A stretch of DNA of 64,000 bases, from positions 16,276,729 through 16,340,728 of the forward strand of contig CM055102.1 in NCBI GenBank assembly GCA_029204225.1. The letters run 5' to 3'. The position numbers and the translations under genes were made by a program. The notes under the pieces are model-generated. The model did not search any database. It saw only the letters and a program-made list of their open reading frames with translations, and was not told the origin of the DNA. Positions 49,056 to 62,100 of the stretch are shown here, piece by piece. How positions within the stretch are numbered: position 1 is the stretch's first letter; the number at the start of each line of letters is the position of its first letter. The DNA is from Diphasiastrum complanatum (taxonomy: Eukaryota > Streptophyta > Lycopodiopsida > Lycopodiales > Lycopodiaceae).

Positions 49056-50161
49056 AGAAGGACGAAGAGGTGACCTTCTGTGGCGTGAAAACTTTATTTA
49101 CGTATTCTCTTTTTTTCAACGTAATTTTTTTTTTAACATGCACTTTTTGTGTGGAAGGTCACGTAAGGTTTTTTTACATGCAGCTTCCGCGTCTTGGAAG
49201 ATGCATGTAAAAACTAAATAAAAGGTGACACAAAAAAAACGGTTTTGGGAGTCATCTCCTTTTGCATGAAAAAGCAAAAAATGATTTTAGAAATAAAAAA
49301 ATTAAGCTTAAAAGTGCACATGCTTGCATCGGTACACAGAGAGAAGAACAATCATCTTCAGACTTGAAGTAGGGTCATAGCGAGCCAGTAGCGGATTTCT
49401 GTCAGAAGCTAAATCTATTGTGTTAAAACTTTGAAGTTGATGTATTATGGAAGGGGTCGGGCACAGGCCATTTTGCTCGGTAAGGATTTTTAAAATTTTC
49501 TAACGGGCAAGAGCCTAAATTTTTTTGGAAAGTCAAACAAGAAACATAAAATCCAAACGGTGGATCGTAAATGACATCCTTGATATTAGAAAACTAAGTA
49601 GTTTAGTATTGAATAGGCTGAGATGATCTAAATTTGTGTTAGTTTACGTATAGATTTTACATTGCAACGCCTTTGCGTTGAATGCCTCAAGGGATTCAAT
49701 GCCTATATTTTCGTTTGTTCTTATTAGGTTTTGCTGAAGGTGATAGCGAATTCGTCTTCTTCCATCGAAGACTCAGTATTACAAGGCTTTTCCGTTTTTT
49801 AGAGGTGAGAGCATTTTCTCTCCATATGACTCACTGACAGGATGCCATTGCCATCCAGGTATCTATTTTAGTTCGAGTCTTTGTCGCTATGCAAATCGCT
49901 CACATTGTAGCACTAGTTTGCTGATAAATATTATCGATTGGAAACACTGTTAATTAGGCGATAAGCTGTAAACATATCGTCGTCCTTAATACCTTCAGTT
50001 GCGTATGTTTTTTCGACTTGCTGTTGAGTTGCAAATTACTCACATCATTGCAGCTGCTTGCAGAAAACTATTGGTTGATAGACTCCGTAGCAGATGTTAA
50101 TAAGGCCGATAATTTCCAATGATATTACCTTGGATGTTTTTATCGAGTAGGTTTGCGGCTC
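49056..50161. other. Upstream region of mtKAS
   Basis: Contains the hairpin at 49172-49213. 49650-50160 is probably the 5' untranslated/promoter region. A TGA at 50120-50122 is in frame with the start codon and no ATG lies between. TTTTATCGAGTAG at 50138-50150 could be a 3' splice site of a leader intron. No TATA element stands out. Confidence 0.45.
49172..49213. repeat. Hairpin with a 17-19 bp arm
   Basis: TTTTTACATGCAGCTTCC and GGAAGATGCATGTAAAAA face each other across a short loop (GCGTCTT) with one mismatch. A related AACATGCAC motif lies 30 bp upstream. Confidence 0.75.
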
Positions 50162-53100
50162 ATGGCCACTGCAAAGCAGTTTTTACCATTGCGCAGAGTT
50201 GTCGTGACAGGTATCTCGTCATTTTTCTTGGCAGTAATTAAAACGCCATGTCATTCAACTGGGAAATCCAATAATCTAAGAGCTTCAAACATTTCTTTAT
50301 GATGCGAGTGATGCAATGTGTTAGGTTTAGGCCTCGTAACTCCACTTGCAAATGGCGTTGAAACAACGTGGCAACGTCTTTTGGACAAGAAGAGTGGTAT
50401 ACGAGAACTCAGATCCGAAGATTTAAAGCTGAACGGAGTTGAGGACGCTGTTAGGGTTGAGACATTAAAGCAGCTGTCATCAAAAGTGGTGGCCACTGTG
50501 CCCATTGGCACGGGAGTGGCCGACTTCAACATGGAAAAGTACTCTCATGGGAAGGTATGTCAAATGTTTTTTGACGCTAAGGGCTATTCTTTTACTCTCA
50601 TATTTGCAAAGGGAGTGATTCACACAATTCATGTTAGGTCGGACTTAGAATTGCAGATGAATATGAAGTTTATCAATAAGCAAGGATAGCATAAATTGTT
50701 CATTGCTAGCATCAGATGTACTAGCATTGCTTGCACCAAAATGTTAAAATGGCATGGCCAAGTGACGGTTGCTCAAGTGTGGATTTGCAAAATGTTGAAA
50801 GAGGAAAATCACCAGAATTCTTTAGTATCATTCCACATAGATATACAGGATGTAAAAGTCTCTTTTTTTTTTAAAACAGAGAATCACTTTTTCATTTATC
50901 AACATTATTGAAAGAGAAAAAATCCAAATGAATGATAGCAGGCTGATGAAATCCTAGAACGTGATTGGGCAAAGAAATAGTTGCACTTGCTATTCAGTTA
51001 CTTATCAATGTGCTACTGTACAATGTTTCATCGAAACACGTTTTGAACAAAGAAACGCGTTTGAAACGTCCCGTTCGAACGGACCCGTTTCGAAATGCGT
51101 TTCTTTCGTTCAAAACGACTGGGAAGAAAACCCAAATTCTAAGGTTCGAATACTAGGTGTCTTGCTTTCATTAATCAGGTACCTGCCTGCTATCATGTTT
51201 CAAAACAATTCCTCACTCTCAGAGCTCCCCAAGGTCCTGTCTGATGTATTGAATGCATTGTTCTGACTGCTGGGAATTTTCTCCATAAATTGAGATTCAA
51301 TTTAACAGAGAAGAGCGTTTGCAATTTCAACGAGATTAGACCTACTCAATACTACTTGTCATTAAGCTTTGGTGTTGTACCTGAACCTCATGAAAACTGG
51401 ACTTAGAGTAGATTTCTTAACACTCAACCTACTCATTCCATATAACACATGATTGAACAAATGAGAAGTTCAAAAGATTAACCAGCATAACCATCCATCA
51501 CAATAGAAACGAAACCAACTTACCCACAAGTCAGCCAAATATCCAGCCATCACATAAGGTAACCAACCTAGCCAAAAGCCAACGAGGCGTCCATTTATAA
51601 GGTGACCAACGACAAGGCAGAGTCAGCCAATCCATCCAGTTAGCATAGTGACCAATGATGCATCGAAATGCGTTTTGAATGAAGAAATGCATTTGAAACG
51701 CCCTGTTCGAGACGGGCCTGTTCCGAAACGCGTTTCTTACGTTCGAAACGAATGTTAAAAAAGCGCAATTTTTTTTTGTTTTTCCGCGCGGTCCCGAGAG
51801 GTGACTTAAAGATAAGGGCTAGGCAATGGCATTGGACATAGAAGTGTGATTGTTGACATGTTATGGAGTACCTACTACCATGTGGCAATGGGCATGCAAA
51901 CCCTCACGAGCTAAACTTCTTGCTCTCTTACAAGACTCTAAAGATGATGATAGTCATGTCTTTGCATATTTCCTGAAATTTGAAGGCACTTGAGCATGAT
52001 TTCTCAAGGGCCATAAGCTTTGTGCTAGCATGAACAGATTCTCGCAACCTAATAACCTATCCATGACACTATCAATAATTGACTGAGGAAAGCGACCATA
52101 CACAATTTCTCCTCTTGAAATTGCATTCTCATTAAATTGGATGTATCTACTTGGTACTAGTCTTTTTATGATATGTCTAAACCCCAAAAATCCATAAAAA
52201 CACATTTAAAAAAAAAAAATTCCTAAATTTTTTTCCCGTTTTGAACCTGAACCTCCTGTTTCAAACGAATTTTGAAACAATGCCATGAAACATTGATAGT
52301 GACAAGTGAAGGCACCCACGAGTGGCACCCTTAGGCATGCTGCACCTGAAAGGTTTTTATTGGTTCTTTAACTGATGCCAATGTTTGCTCAAATTGGTTG
52401 TGTGGTTCAAATTGGAAAAAAATTTGAGGGTGATTTTGTTTTGATATTATGCTCAACTTTTTGTTTCTTTTTTAAAATTTACGTTTTGGATATAATCTTC
52501 AATGAATCAATGTGCAAACTTTTCCTTTATTTGATCCAAGCCAATGTGAAAACACTATTTGATTCGAATAAAAATGCATAGGTGGTAGAACTCCTATATT
52601 TGATCCATATATCTGAGAGTCCAAAGGCCTATCTAGAGGTGTTTGATGGCCTATGGCCCAACTTAGGGCTAGCAGTATAAGTGTCATGTCTTGCTATCGG
52701 GTACCTACTGCCTTCTGCCATGTTTGATGATTAAGTTGATCATGTTGTTGGTGAAGATCAGTATGCAATTTCTCCTCTTTGCTAAGGCATTCTAGTGATT
52801 GGTTTGCACACTGATTGACTATACACATCCTTTCCAATTGTGCTTCATGGGGCTCAGGGGGAGAGTGTTGTACTTGGATATTCTAGGTCGCTGTGACATT
52901 TGTGGGTGGGTTTTGTGTTATTGTAAAGGTTGTGATCACAAAATCACCTTGGCTAGGTCGACCTGACAATAGTGACAATAGTATTTTCCTCTAGAAGATC
53001 ATAAAAGTATCCCCTTATCTTTTATTAAACATCTTATTGAGAAATTATATTTATCCAATAAGGTAATCAGCCACGTGACATGAAGTCTTGGGTCGTCATT

Positions 53101-56100
53101 TGGACTGCTATCGATAAAAATTGATATGCTCTATTAAGGGGGGAGATGCCAACCTTTAGATATACTGTTAGCTTGAACATCTTGAATCAGTAATTATTAG
53201 CATTGTGTGGCATACATCACACCTTTTGGCAACTTATGCCTTATGGCTAGGCCCCTTGGGAGAGGTGAGATAGCCAAATACCCAAAGATCAAAGGTAGAT
53301 ATATCACATTCGGATACATCCATCATTGAACTGAAGGATATGCATGAGTGTGAATTTCAAATAGAATGATTTTGACCAATTGGCCTCAAGGATTGTCAGA
53401 ATAGAGTTGCTCCTTAAGAAGGAGGTGACATGAGAACCAAATTTAGACTGAAGTGGTTGGCTTTAGGATTGTGGAATTCTAGCCATATCGTTTATGTTGA
53501 TTAGTGCTCTAGTAGGCGTCTAATCCTTGATGTTAAACTAGAAGTCTGATAGATTGAGATTAAAATTGTGCAATAAAGCTATGGATAATTTTGAGATGGC
53601 TACTTGAATTTTTAATATATCATAATCACAATAATTGCGATTTGGTTCTTGAACCCTTTAAAATTGATTGAATTTTGCACCAAAATTTTCGGATAAAAAT
53701 ATGTTCCCGTTTTTTTTAAAAGTTTTGGTTTCTAGAGGTCACTGGGTTGCTACAAATTGTAGGTCACAAGATGATTATATTCTTCATAGGTTTAGGGTAT
53801 TAGTCAACATGTCAATGTATCACCCATTTGTATTTGGTATTATCATTAACATTTGAATTCCTAATGTGATTTAAAGCCTGATTTCTTAAAGCCTTAAAGA
53901 ACATTATTTAAAAAAAAAATGAACAAACTTCTAAGAAAAAAACTCGATTTGAAAAAAATGGATTTTGATTATCAATATTTTTTGAGTCTCAATGACTATA
54001 AGACATACGTCAAGGTCTTTTAAAGACTTTTATATGGAAACTTTTAATTGAGAACCTATGGGTACACATACATGATGAGTAGGACGCTTAATGGCAAATG
54101 ATGGGAGTCATGTGTTTAGTATTCCAACACAAAATCCTAATGTACTAGAACATAAGATGGATGAATGGCAGGTGTTGGCGGTGTTGGACACCTATATCTC
54201 TTAGTGTTGATCAAAGATCAAAGATGGGTGGTACGGAGCACTAGCATTTCCGAATTGTAGCATGCAATAAAATAGTATCAGTTGACTATGGCACTTGGGT
54301 AAGTATGTATATTTAGTTGTCTCAATAGGCTTGAAGCTTGGTGTCACAGAGGAGATAAATTTAAAAGTTTGTCTAGGTTGCCAATGATGATTAGTTAATC
54401 ATTTGATATATAAGATGATTAAGCTAGATTATCTTCATAATGTTGTGTTAAGAGGCCTTCTAGTAGGGTAGTGGGTAAGCTTTGAGGTTCATCTTCACAA
54501 TTATTCTTGTTGACCGTTCCCTAGTTTTGAAAGGGTTGCTCAAAATTGACATATCTATCCATCATATGGCATAAAGTTCATGTGAGAGAGAAAAGTAAAA
54601 CAAATGTCAAGAGTTTATTAAGAGTAAGTATTTATCCCAAAATGAAATGGGATGTTATGTTGGAGAAGAAAGAGTAATTGTAATTGCTTGCTATTGAAGC
54701 CTATTGATTTTCCCAATTCTCTTAGTGTTGGGCACTAAGGCATACATAGATCAATAAAAAGGTTCAGGTAAAAAATTATAGCCTTTGTAGAGACTTAAGT
54801 CAAAAGGAGCATGATGCTTGAGAGTAGGTGACTTGTCTCATTCAAGTGGAGGAGGAATAGAATCTCTATGGATATTTCAAAGTTAGTGTAAATATTAGTC
54901 AGTCATGTGGTCAACAAATCACCATAAATTATCAAATTTTTGAGATTGGAAATGATTATGATTTTTAGCTCATTAGTCTTAGAGCTTATTTTTAAGGTAA
55001 AAGAGCAACGTGAATAAGGTAACTTCCACTAGTATTATTTCTTTACAGTAAGGAGTTTTCCTTGGACTACAGTCCCTTCATGCTTACATACAATTCTAAT
55101 TAAGATCACCAATCATGGCCATAACTAGAGAATACAGCTAAAGGTGGTTGATTCGTACATGATTTGTGGACAGAGAGTACAAATCACATAGGAAAGTATT
55201 AAGACCTCTCACCATTAAGTTGAAAGTTTTGCAAACCTTCAATGTATACTCAAGGTCGGTGAAAGGTGCACATGTGTATTATACTCTTCTAGACACCTGT
55301 GCTGGTACTAACTGAGCTATTATAGCTATACTCTGCTAAACATAAATGCTGATCCCAATCCTTCCCAGAAGGAGTAGCAAAATGGCGTAAATAATCCTCA
55401 AGGATCCTGTTAAGGACCTCAGACTGCCCATCAGAAGTAGAATGATAAGTAGAACCTATAAAAAGCTGTACATCCAGTATATGCATAAGCTCTGTCCAGA
55501 ATATAGATGCAAACTTACTATCTCGATCATAACATGACGGAGGTCACGGCGAAAGATATGCCATATATGGAGCCCTTCCCGATCAGGATCAGCTCGATAA
55601 ACTCGCCACCACGTGGCGACGTGTCCATCTAAGTGTAAAGCAGCCAATTGGATCTTCTGAGGATCAGTCTTAGGGTAGATCTGAAAATATGTGTCAAGCT
55701 TGGCAAACCAATTCTCTAATAAGTTCCCATCAGAGGAACCGGAATAGGTAGCAAGCTGTACCCTATCACGAAAGTCTCGAGCAAAGTGTGGCTCCGGAAC
55801 TGGGGGACCTGGAAGGAAACCAGGATGTGGGTTATGCGGAATGAACGGTCCACCAGCAGGCTGACTAGCAGAAGAAGATGGAAATCCAAATGGGGGAGTC
55901 CCAAATGAAGGAAAAACAGGAGCTTTACCAGGACCATGAGGCTGTAAAGAATCAATCTGGGATTGCATAGAGAACGAGGCTTGAAAGGGTCTCATCCATG
56001 CAACGAAATTGATCGGATAAGGTTTTCTGAGTAGTCTCACTCGGGGTAGGTGAATGTGTCATAATGATAGTGGAAGGAATAGACGAAAACTTGAGGGAGC

Positions 56101-58976
56101 GGACTCTTGTTGTCACCCCAAATTAGCCTATTAAAACCAATATTATCACAACTAAGAAAGGGCAATTATCAAAAGAAAAAGTGGGAAAGGAAGGCTGTAA
56201 AAATGCGCTGGACAGCCAGGGGGAAAATGTCAATTTGAAGGATCAAACGGAGTCGGAATTCCGTGAAATGTGGTGGAGAATGGGCGTTGGACAGCCTTTC
56301 TATAAGCTGTGAAAGATGGTTGGAAACGGAGAAAAAAAAAGGCAAAAGTGACAAGTTGGGAGTGCTGGAGCAGCGATGTACAGATTGAAGAATTTTGGCG
56401 GTTTGGAATAGCAAATGATGACGGAATTGGGTGATTTTTGGATGAGGATGGGCGTTGGACAGGCTGGGAAATAAGTGTGGAAGATGGCTGCAAACTGAAA
56501 AAATATCGCATGAAAGTCATAAGTCGGAAGGCAGGGACAATGATGGAAAGGAAGGAGGAGGAGCGCTGGGCAGCAAGGAAGAGAGGGGGCAAAGCAGGGG
56601 GAGCGCTGGGCAAGGAGTGGAAGGAGCAACGATGGACCAAGGCTGTCAAGGCGACAATGGAGCTGTAGGAACAACGATGGAGGAGCAAGGCAAGGCAACA
56701 AATTTTTTTTTTCCAGATTGTGCTCAGGAAAGTGCTCTGATTCCAAGTTACAAATAGAGCCACAACTGATCTAGAGCTAAGCTAGGAAAGCATCACATAA
56801 GCAAGACTTAAGCTATGAAAGCAGCACATAAGCAAGACTTAACCCTAGAAAGCAGGAAAGAGAGAGATTAAGGAGACTAAAGAGAGAGATCAATATCATC
56901 AGCTGAATAACAAATGACACAGTTTCCCTACTTATAGCCAAGAGGAAGCCCTAAAAGGAAGCTTCCGGTGGCTAGGGCCCAACTGGGAGAGAAATTAGTG
57001 TGCCCTCCAAGAAGGCCTCCACTCTCCAGTAATATGTCCAAATGGCCTAATAATGAATAATAAGGCCAAAGGTCAACCATATAATCTAAGTGTCACTAAT
57101 GAATAAAAAAGGGCCCAAGGCCTACTCATGCATAAAATAAAGTAAATGTAAATGGACGCGGCGAATGTAATGAGCCGAGTCCATAACTTCTACGAAGATA
57201 GTGAACGGAAACTTCAATAGCATGGATCATGAGTGCGTACTTTGAAGAGAATCATGGTCTATCCATACCTTTTTAAGAGTGCACTTTTGGAAGTATACAT
57301 GGAAGGAGTTCATTTTCTTTTGAGGATGTTAAGTTTGAGTCGAGTACCTTTTATCTCATTTCTTTAGAATTCGAGATGATACATTATCAGAGAGAATTAC
57401 AATCGACAAATTTACATTCACTCTGAGTAACTTTAGTAGGATACGGAGGATGCTTGGAAGAGGATGAGTCTCTGAAGAGATTAGGAAGCCCGTTTCCTTG
57501 GCTTCATTCTTGAGGAAAAAAACATCTCGGGGGAAGGATGCTACATTTCTGGCTTATCAAGGTTCATCTAGAGCTAACTATGGTTACTTAGTAGGAGCCA
57601 GGTTGATTTATTGAGCCCTTGACCTGGCATTAATGGAAGCCTTGAAAGGTAAGAAGGCGCGATAATTGGAGCCTAGGACTCTGTAGTAGTTAAAGGATCC
57701 ACTTGGGAGGACATGCATGTGGAGTCAATAAGTAATCACATATGCACTTAAGGGGATGGGCATGAATCAAGGATGTATAATAAAGTCCTTGGGCGTCTGC
57801 TAACATGTTTTTATTAATTATGGCCTGAGCTATATGATGAATTTGGATATCATTCAGTTTAGATGACGCATCTCTGGCTAGTAGGGTGGGTCTTGGTGGT
57901 ATGGGATGCCAATCTATTGCTTAGTGGACTGATGTAGGACTTTGGATTAGGATTGAGCTCTATGGCTAGTGTGAGTCACATATGTATAGATTTCTAGTCT
58001 TTCTACATCCATGTGTGGTTGGATATTGTAGGTACTTCACACCACACCCTTTCCATTGTTGTAATATTTGGAACGTCGAGATGCCTTCAAGAATTTGGTG
58101 GTTTAAGATTATGTGCATGAATTCCATTAAGTTAGAGAGTATCGTCTTTTGTATTTTGTTCAGGTACTGATATAGAGAATATTAATATATGTATCAGCTT
58201 TCAAGCTTTGGCAGCTGGCAATTTGGACAAGTTAGAGCTTGAACAACGACCTTTGAAGTTTGTACAAATGTACAAGCGGGGTAATTCTTCAAAACCTGGA
58301 AACCACATGGAACAAGTGCTATACTGCTGCTTAGTTGTTCGAATTTTTGTTATGTTTCCTACGTATGGAGATTATCAGGGTTTACTTTAGAGGATTCCAT
58401 CAAGAATGATGAGTTATTTTCGCAATTTCATTTCCAATCTTTCAGGATTTAGTTGTGGTAGTTTGGCAAGAAAATAAAAAAGTGTTAGTCACACACACTA
58501 ATGTCATGAACCTCAAAGTAATCAAATTCTAGCTGCCAGTCATTGTTTATGAACCATTTTTGCATCTTGCACTTCAAACGATAAGTCAATTGCATCCTTC
58601 TAGCACAATATATTACTGAAAACTTGCACTTACAAATCACTACCCAGTAGAAAGGAGAGGTTTAGTAGAATGATGCCATCATGATAATAAACAGATTACA
58701 TGCTGCGACGCATGATGAGAAAAAAGGTCCATAATCCAATTGCCGAAACATAGATGCACCGCGTTTCTGGATTAGTGGAGAGTTTCTGAGAAATGTTTTT
58801 TTAATTTTTTTTTGTGTGGGCAATATGGGTATTGGATTAAAGCTCTAATTAAGGGCAGTACATTTATATAGGTTGCCAAATGTTTCAGGTACAGGGTGGT
58901 CCAGTTTAGGTGCATCGATTCCTACTGCATTCTGTCGAGGATAAAAAAATTAGAATGGCTTGTCGTGTTACGGCAG

Positions 58977-59018
<42 letters not shown>

Positions 59019-59072
59019 TGAGACCATACTAATTATGGCAGCCTGAAACCATACTGAAGAGATAAGCCACAT

Positions 59073-59110
<38 letters not shown>

Positions 59111-62100
59111 CACAACAAACCGAACTGAAACCATAAGGAACCATACTGAACCATAGTAATACTGAATCATGGCTGAAATTTTTTATCTATTCTGTTTTTT
59201 CTTTCTCAGTGTTTCTGGCCCAGAAACGCGTGTCTGGGAACGTTTTTGCCCAGAAACGCACTGGGCAACTATGTGCCGAAGTATGGCAATCAATAAGATG
59301 GAGGCTCATGGTCCAAGGAGGTACTAATCATAACCCTGTAAGTATAATACTAAATCAGTATGTAGAAAATGCAGAAGCCACAGACAACATCAAGATAATG
59401 CTGCATAATGCATATACCTAAGAAGCTTTGGAAGATTGACTACATGCTTGCTGACTGTAATTAAGGGTTTAATAATGGCCCATGAACGCCAAATAGAGGC
59501 ATCACTATGAACCAGATGATTACAGTAGACTGTAATAACTCTGCTGCATACAAGCTACTCTAATGGTCTGGTAGCTTTGAGACTTAAATGATTGATTCTG
59601 ATTCTCTAGTCACTTTGTTGATGGTCAATATTGTGATTGTAGGAGAAGTACGTAGCTCCATTCATTGCCTATGCTTTATGTGCTGCTGAAGAGGCACTTT
59701 CTGATGCAAATTGGCAACCAGAGGATGAGGAAGCACGTGAAAAGACGGTAAGAGGTTTGATGCTTATCCTTCTTATGATTAGCGAATTGTTGGCTGTTTC
59801 AGCTCTCTTTATCCCAAATCTCAAGCACCTACTATCTTCACTGTGAGAGCTTGCTTTTTCTGCTGGAAAATTTTGTTAAGTAGTTTGTGTTTGAGAAATA
59901 AGATGAGTGTGTAACACAATTAATTTTGTATCATATAGGGTGTAGCCATAGGAGGTGGCATTGGGTGCATCAACGATGTAACACAAGCAGCTCAGCTTCT
60001 TATTGATAAGGTCTGAAACACTGACCTTTTGATATGCATTCTTTACAAGTTTAACAAATGTAGACATTTAATAAAATTACTGCATACTTAATGACAACAG
60101 GATTGCTGGCTGTATTGAATTGTGATGCCAGCGAGTTCGCCGGATAAGTCCCTTTTTTATTCCGCGCATATTAATCAACATGGCAGCAGGGCACATAAGT
60201 ATCAAATATGGTTTTAAGGTTAGTGCTCACATTTTAGTACTCCAGTTGATGTTTTATGAAACACAGCAAAAATATTTCATGAAGGCCGATAGTGGAGATG
60301 ATTTGGCTCCTTCACAGGATGTCCAAGTGAAGAAACGGTTTATTAGTTTGTCTTTGGAGGGGTGACATCTTGCAAAGATATGGAGATCCATTATAGTTGA
60401 CCTAGTTTTTGAGGGAAGTCAGTCCTATGTTCTGGTAGATGGCGATGGCAACCTAATTCCTGAGAGGTCATCCATATCAAATTTCTTCTTTGCATTAAAG
60501 GCTATTGCTTTTGCATATAACTATTATCTTTGGCTCTTCACTGAAGCCATTGGAAAACATCATATGCCACTGGAGAATTGAACTATAAAATGCTTCACTG
60601 TGCCAGGGACCGAATCATGCTGCTGTGACTGCCTGTGCAAGTGGCGCACATTCTGTAGGTGATGCATCACGTATGATCAAGTTTGGTGATGCAGACGTCA
60701 TGGTGGCCGGGGGCACAGAAGCTAGCATTGATGCACTATCAATTGCTGGATTTTGCAGGTAAGTATGAGCTGACTGTGCTTATTGAAACTCGATGTCATT
60801 GCTCCAATTATGAAGATGTAGTTCGTCAGGTTCTTCTTTGGCACTAGCTTTATCGTATGCTACGGATCTTACAAGTGTTTTTCATACTCATGACATTTCA
60901 GTGTTGGTTAAGCAGGGCTAGGGCACTGAGCACCAAGTACAATGATGACCCACAGAAATCCTCAAGACCTTTTGATTGCGGTCGTGATGGATTTGTGTAA
61001 GTGGAGTACATACTTTCAGTGTTTCCACTTGGAACAAAATATAGATAGTAAAGTGTCTCTTCTTAAATGATGTGAGCATGTCTTGCAGAATTGGCGAAGG
61101 AGCTGGTGTCATGGTATTAGAAGTAAGTAGTTCTGATCTCTGTTGCAATTTTGCAAAGGAATGACAAGGAAAATGAGGTAGAGAAGCACAATATCATGCA
61201 ATCAAAACTGAAACCAATCAAAAGTTCACAACAGTATAACACAATTTTCTGATTCTTAACTCCATATTTTTCCATGCATGAAGGAATATGAGCATGCAAA
61301 GAAAAGAGGAGCTAGGATCTATGCTGAGTTGTGCGGCTATGGTTTATCAGGTTAGACAGCTGAGATTGTTTACAATTGTTTTTGATTTATTGAAAGGTTT
61401 GTGAAAGTCTTTCAATAGCATGGTACACAGTGTTTGTAATTAAAGCATGAACAAGGTGGTTTAGGTGATGCATACCATATCACCCAGCCTTCCCATGATG
61501 GAAGAGGAGCTGTTCTAGCGATGACTCGTGCTCTTCAACAGGTAAAGCAGTTTTGACTATGTACTGACTTGTCTTTGCTGCAACACTAACAAGAGCACAT
61601 TGAAATTCTTGGACTGACGGGTGAAGTTCTAGATGGTTTTTGGAACAGTGGAATAATTCTTTTTTTGGTCATCAATGTGTCAAAACAATGCCAAATTGTT
61701 GCAGCTCTTCATAATCTGATCATTTGACTCAAAACCCCAATCATCAATTGCCCTTTATAAGGTATCTACTTGTCATTATTCATTGGTACATACCATAGAT
61801 GTACCAGCGATTCTAGAATCCCGATTCTAGAATCGCGGTAAAAAGTTCCAGCAATTCGCCCAGAATCGAGAAAAAAAACCAAGCAATATGGGTATCAGCA
61901 GAGAGAGAAAAAACAGACAATTAAGATTACAGTAGTTTCAGCTCTAATTTCAGTAGCTTCAGAAATTTTTTTGGACCTGAAATGAACCTGAAAATGTTCA
62001 TTTCAGGTCCAAAAAAACTTCTGACAAATTTTTTATTTTTTTTCTGTCGATTCTGGGCAGCAAATCGCGATTCACGAATCACTATACCCCCAGAATCGCG

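Larger units (their letters stand above)
55295..57188 (-). mobile_element. Internally deleted gypsy copy inside mtKAS intron 2
   Basis: Minus orientation: 5' LTR 56746-57188 (443 bp, related to the LTR at 12617), primer site with one mismatch (complement of 56734-56745), leader with degraded GGGCG motifs, frameshifted gag from about 56062 down to 55535, then a direct jump to integrase sequence (55515-55295). Protease, RT, RNase H and the start of integrase are gone, and there is no 3' LTR. At the junction near 55530 both parents share the short sequence ATCA. Confidence 0.88.
50555..59642 (+). other. Intron 2 of mtKAS (9.1 kb) filled with repeats
   Basis: Bounded by GTATGT and TTGTAG. It contains an inverted-repeat element (51021-52295), a deleted gypsy copy (about 55295-57188), a small hAT-like element (58749-59273) and (CT)n tracts. 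52300-55290 and 57190-58740 have no recognisable genes; old retroelement debris is likely, but no domain was identified. Short open frames in this interval are not supported as genes. Confidence 0.85.

Noticed and set aside
49858-49878. ATGCCATTGCCATCCAG followed by GTATCT as a possible first coding exon of mtKAS
   Set aside because: Joined to the acceptor at 50150 it is out of frame with the enzyme; it could only be an untranslated exon.
50696-51266. Short open frames after mtKAS exon 2
   Set aside because: They fall in intron 2 beyond a good GTATGT donor at 50555, and the enzyme sequence continues exactly at 59643.
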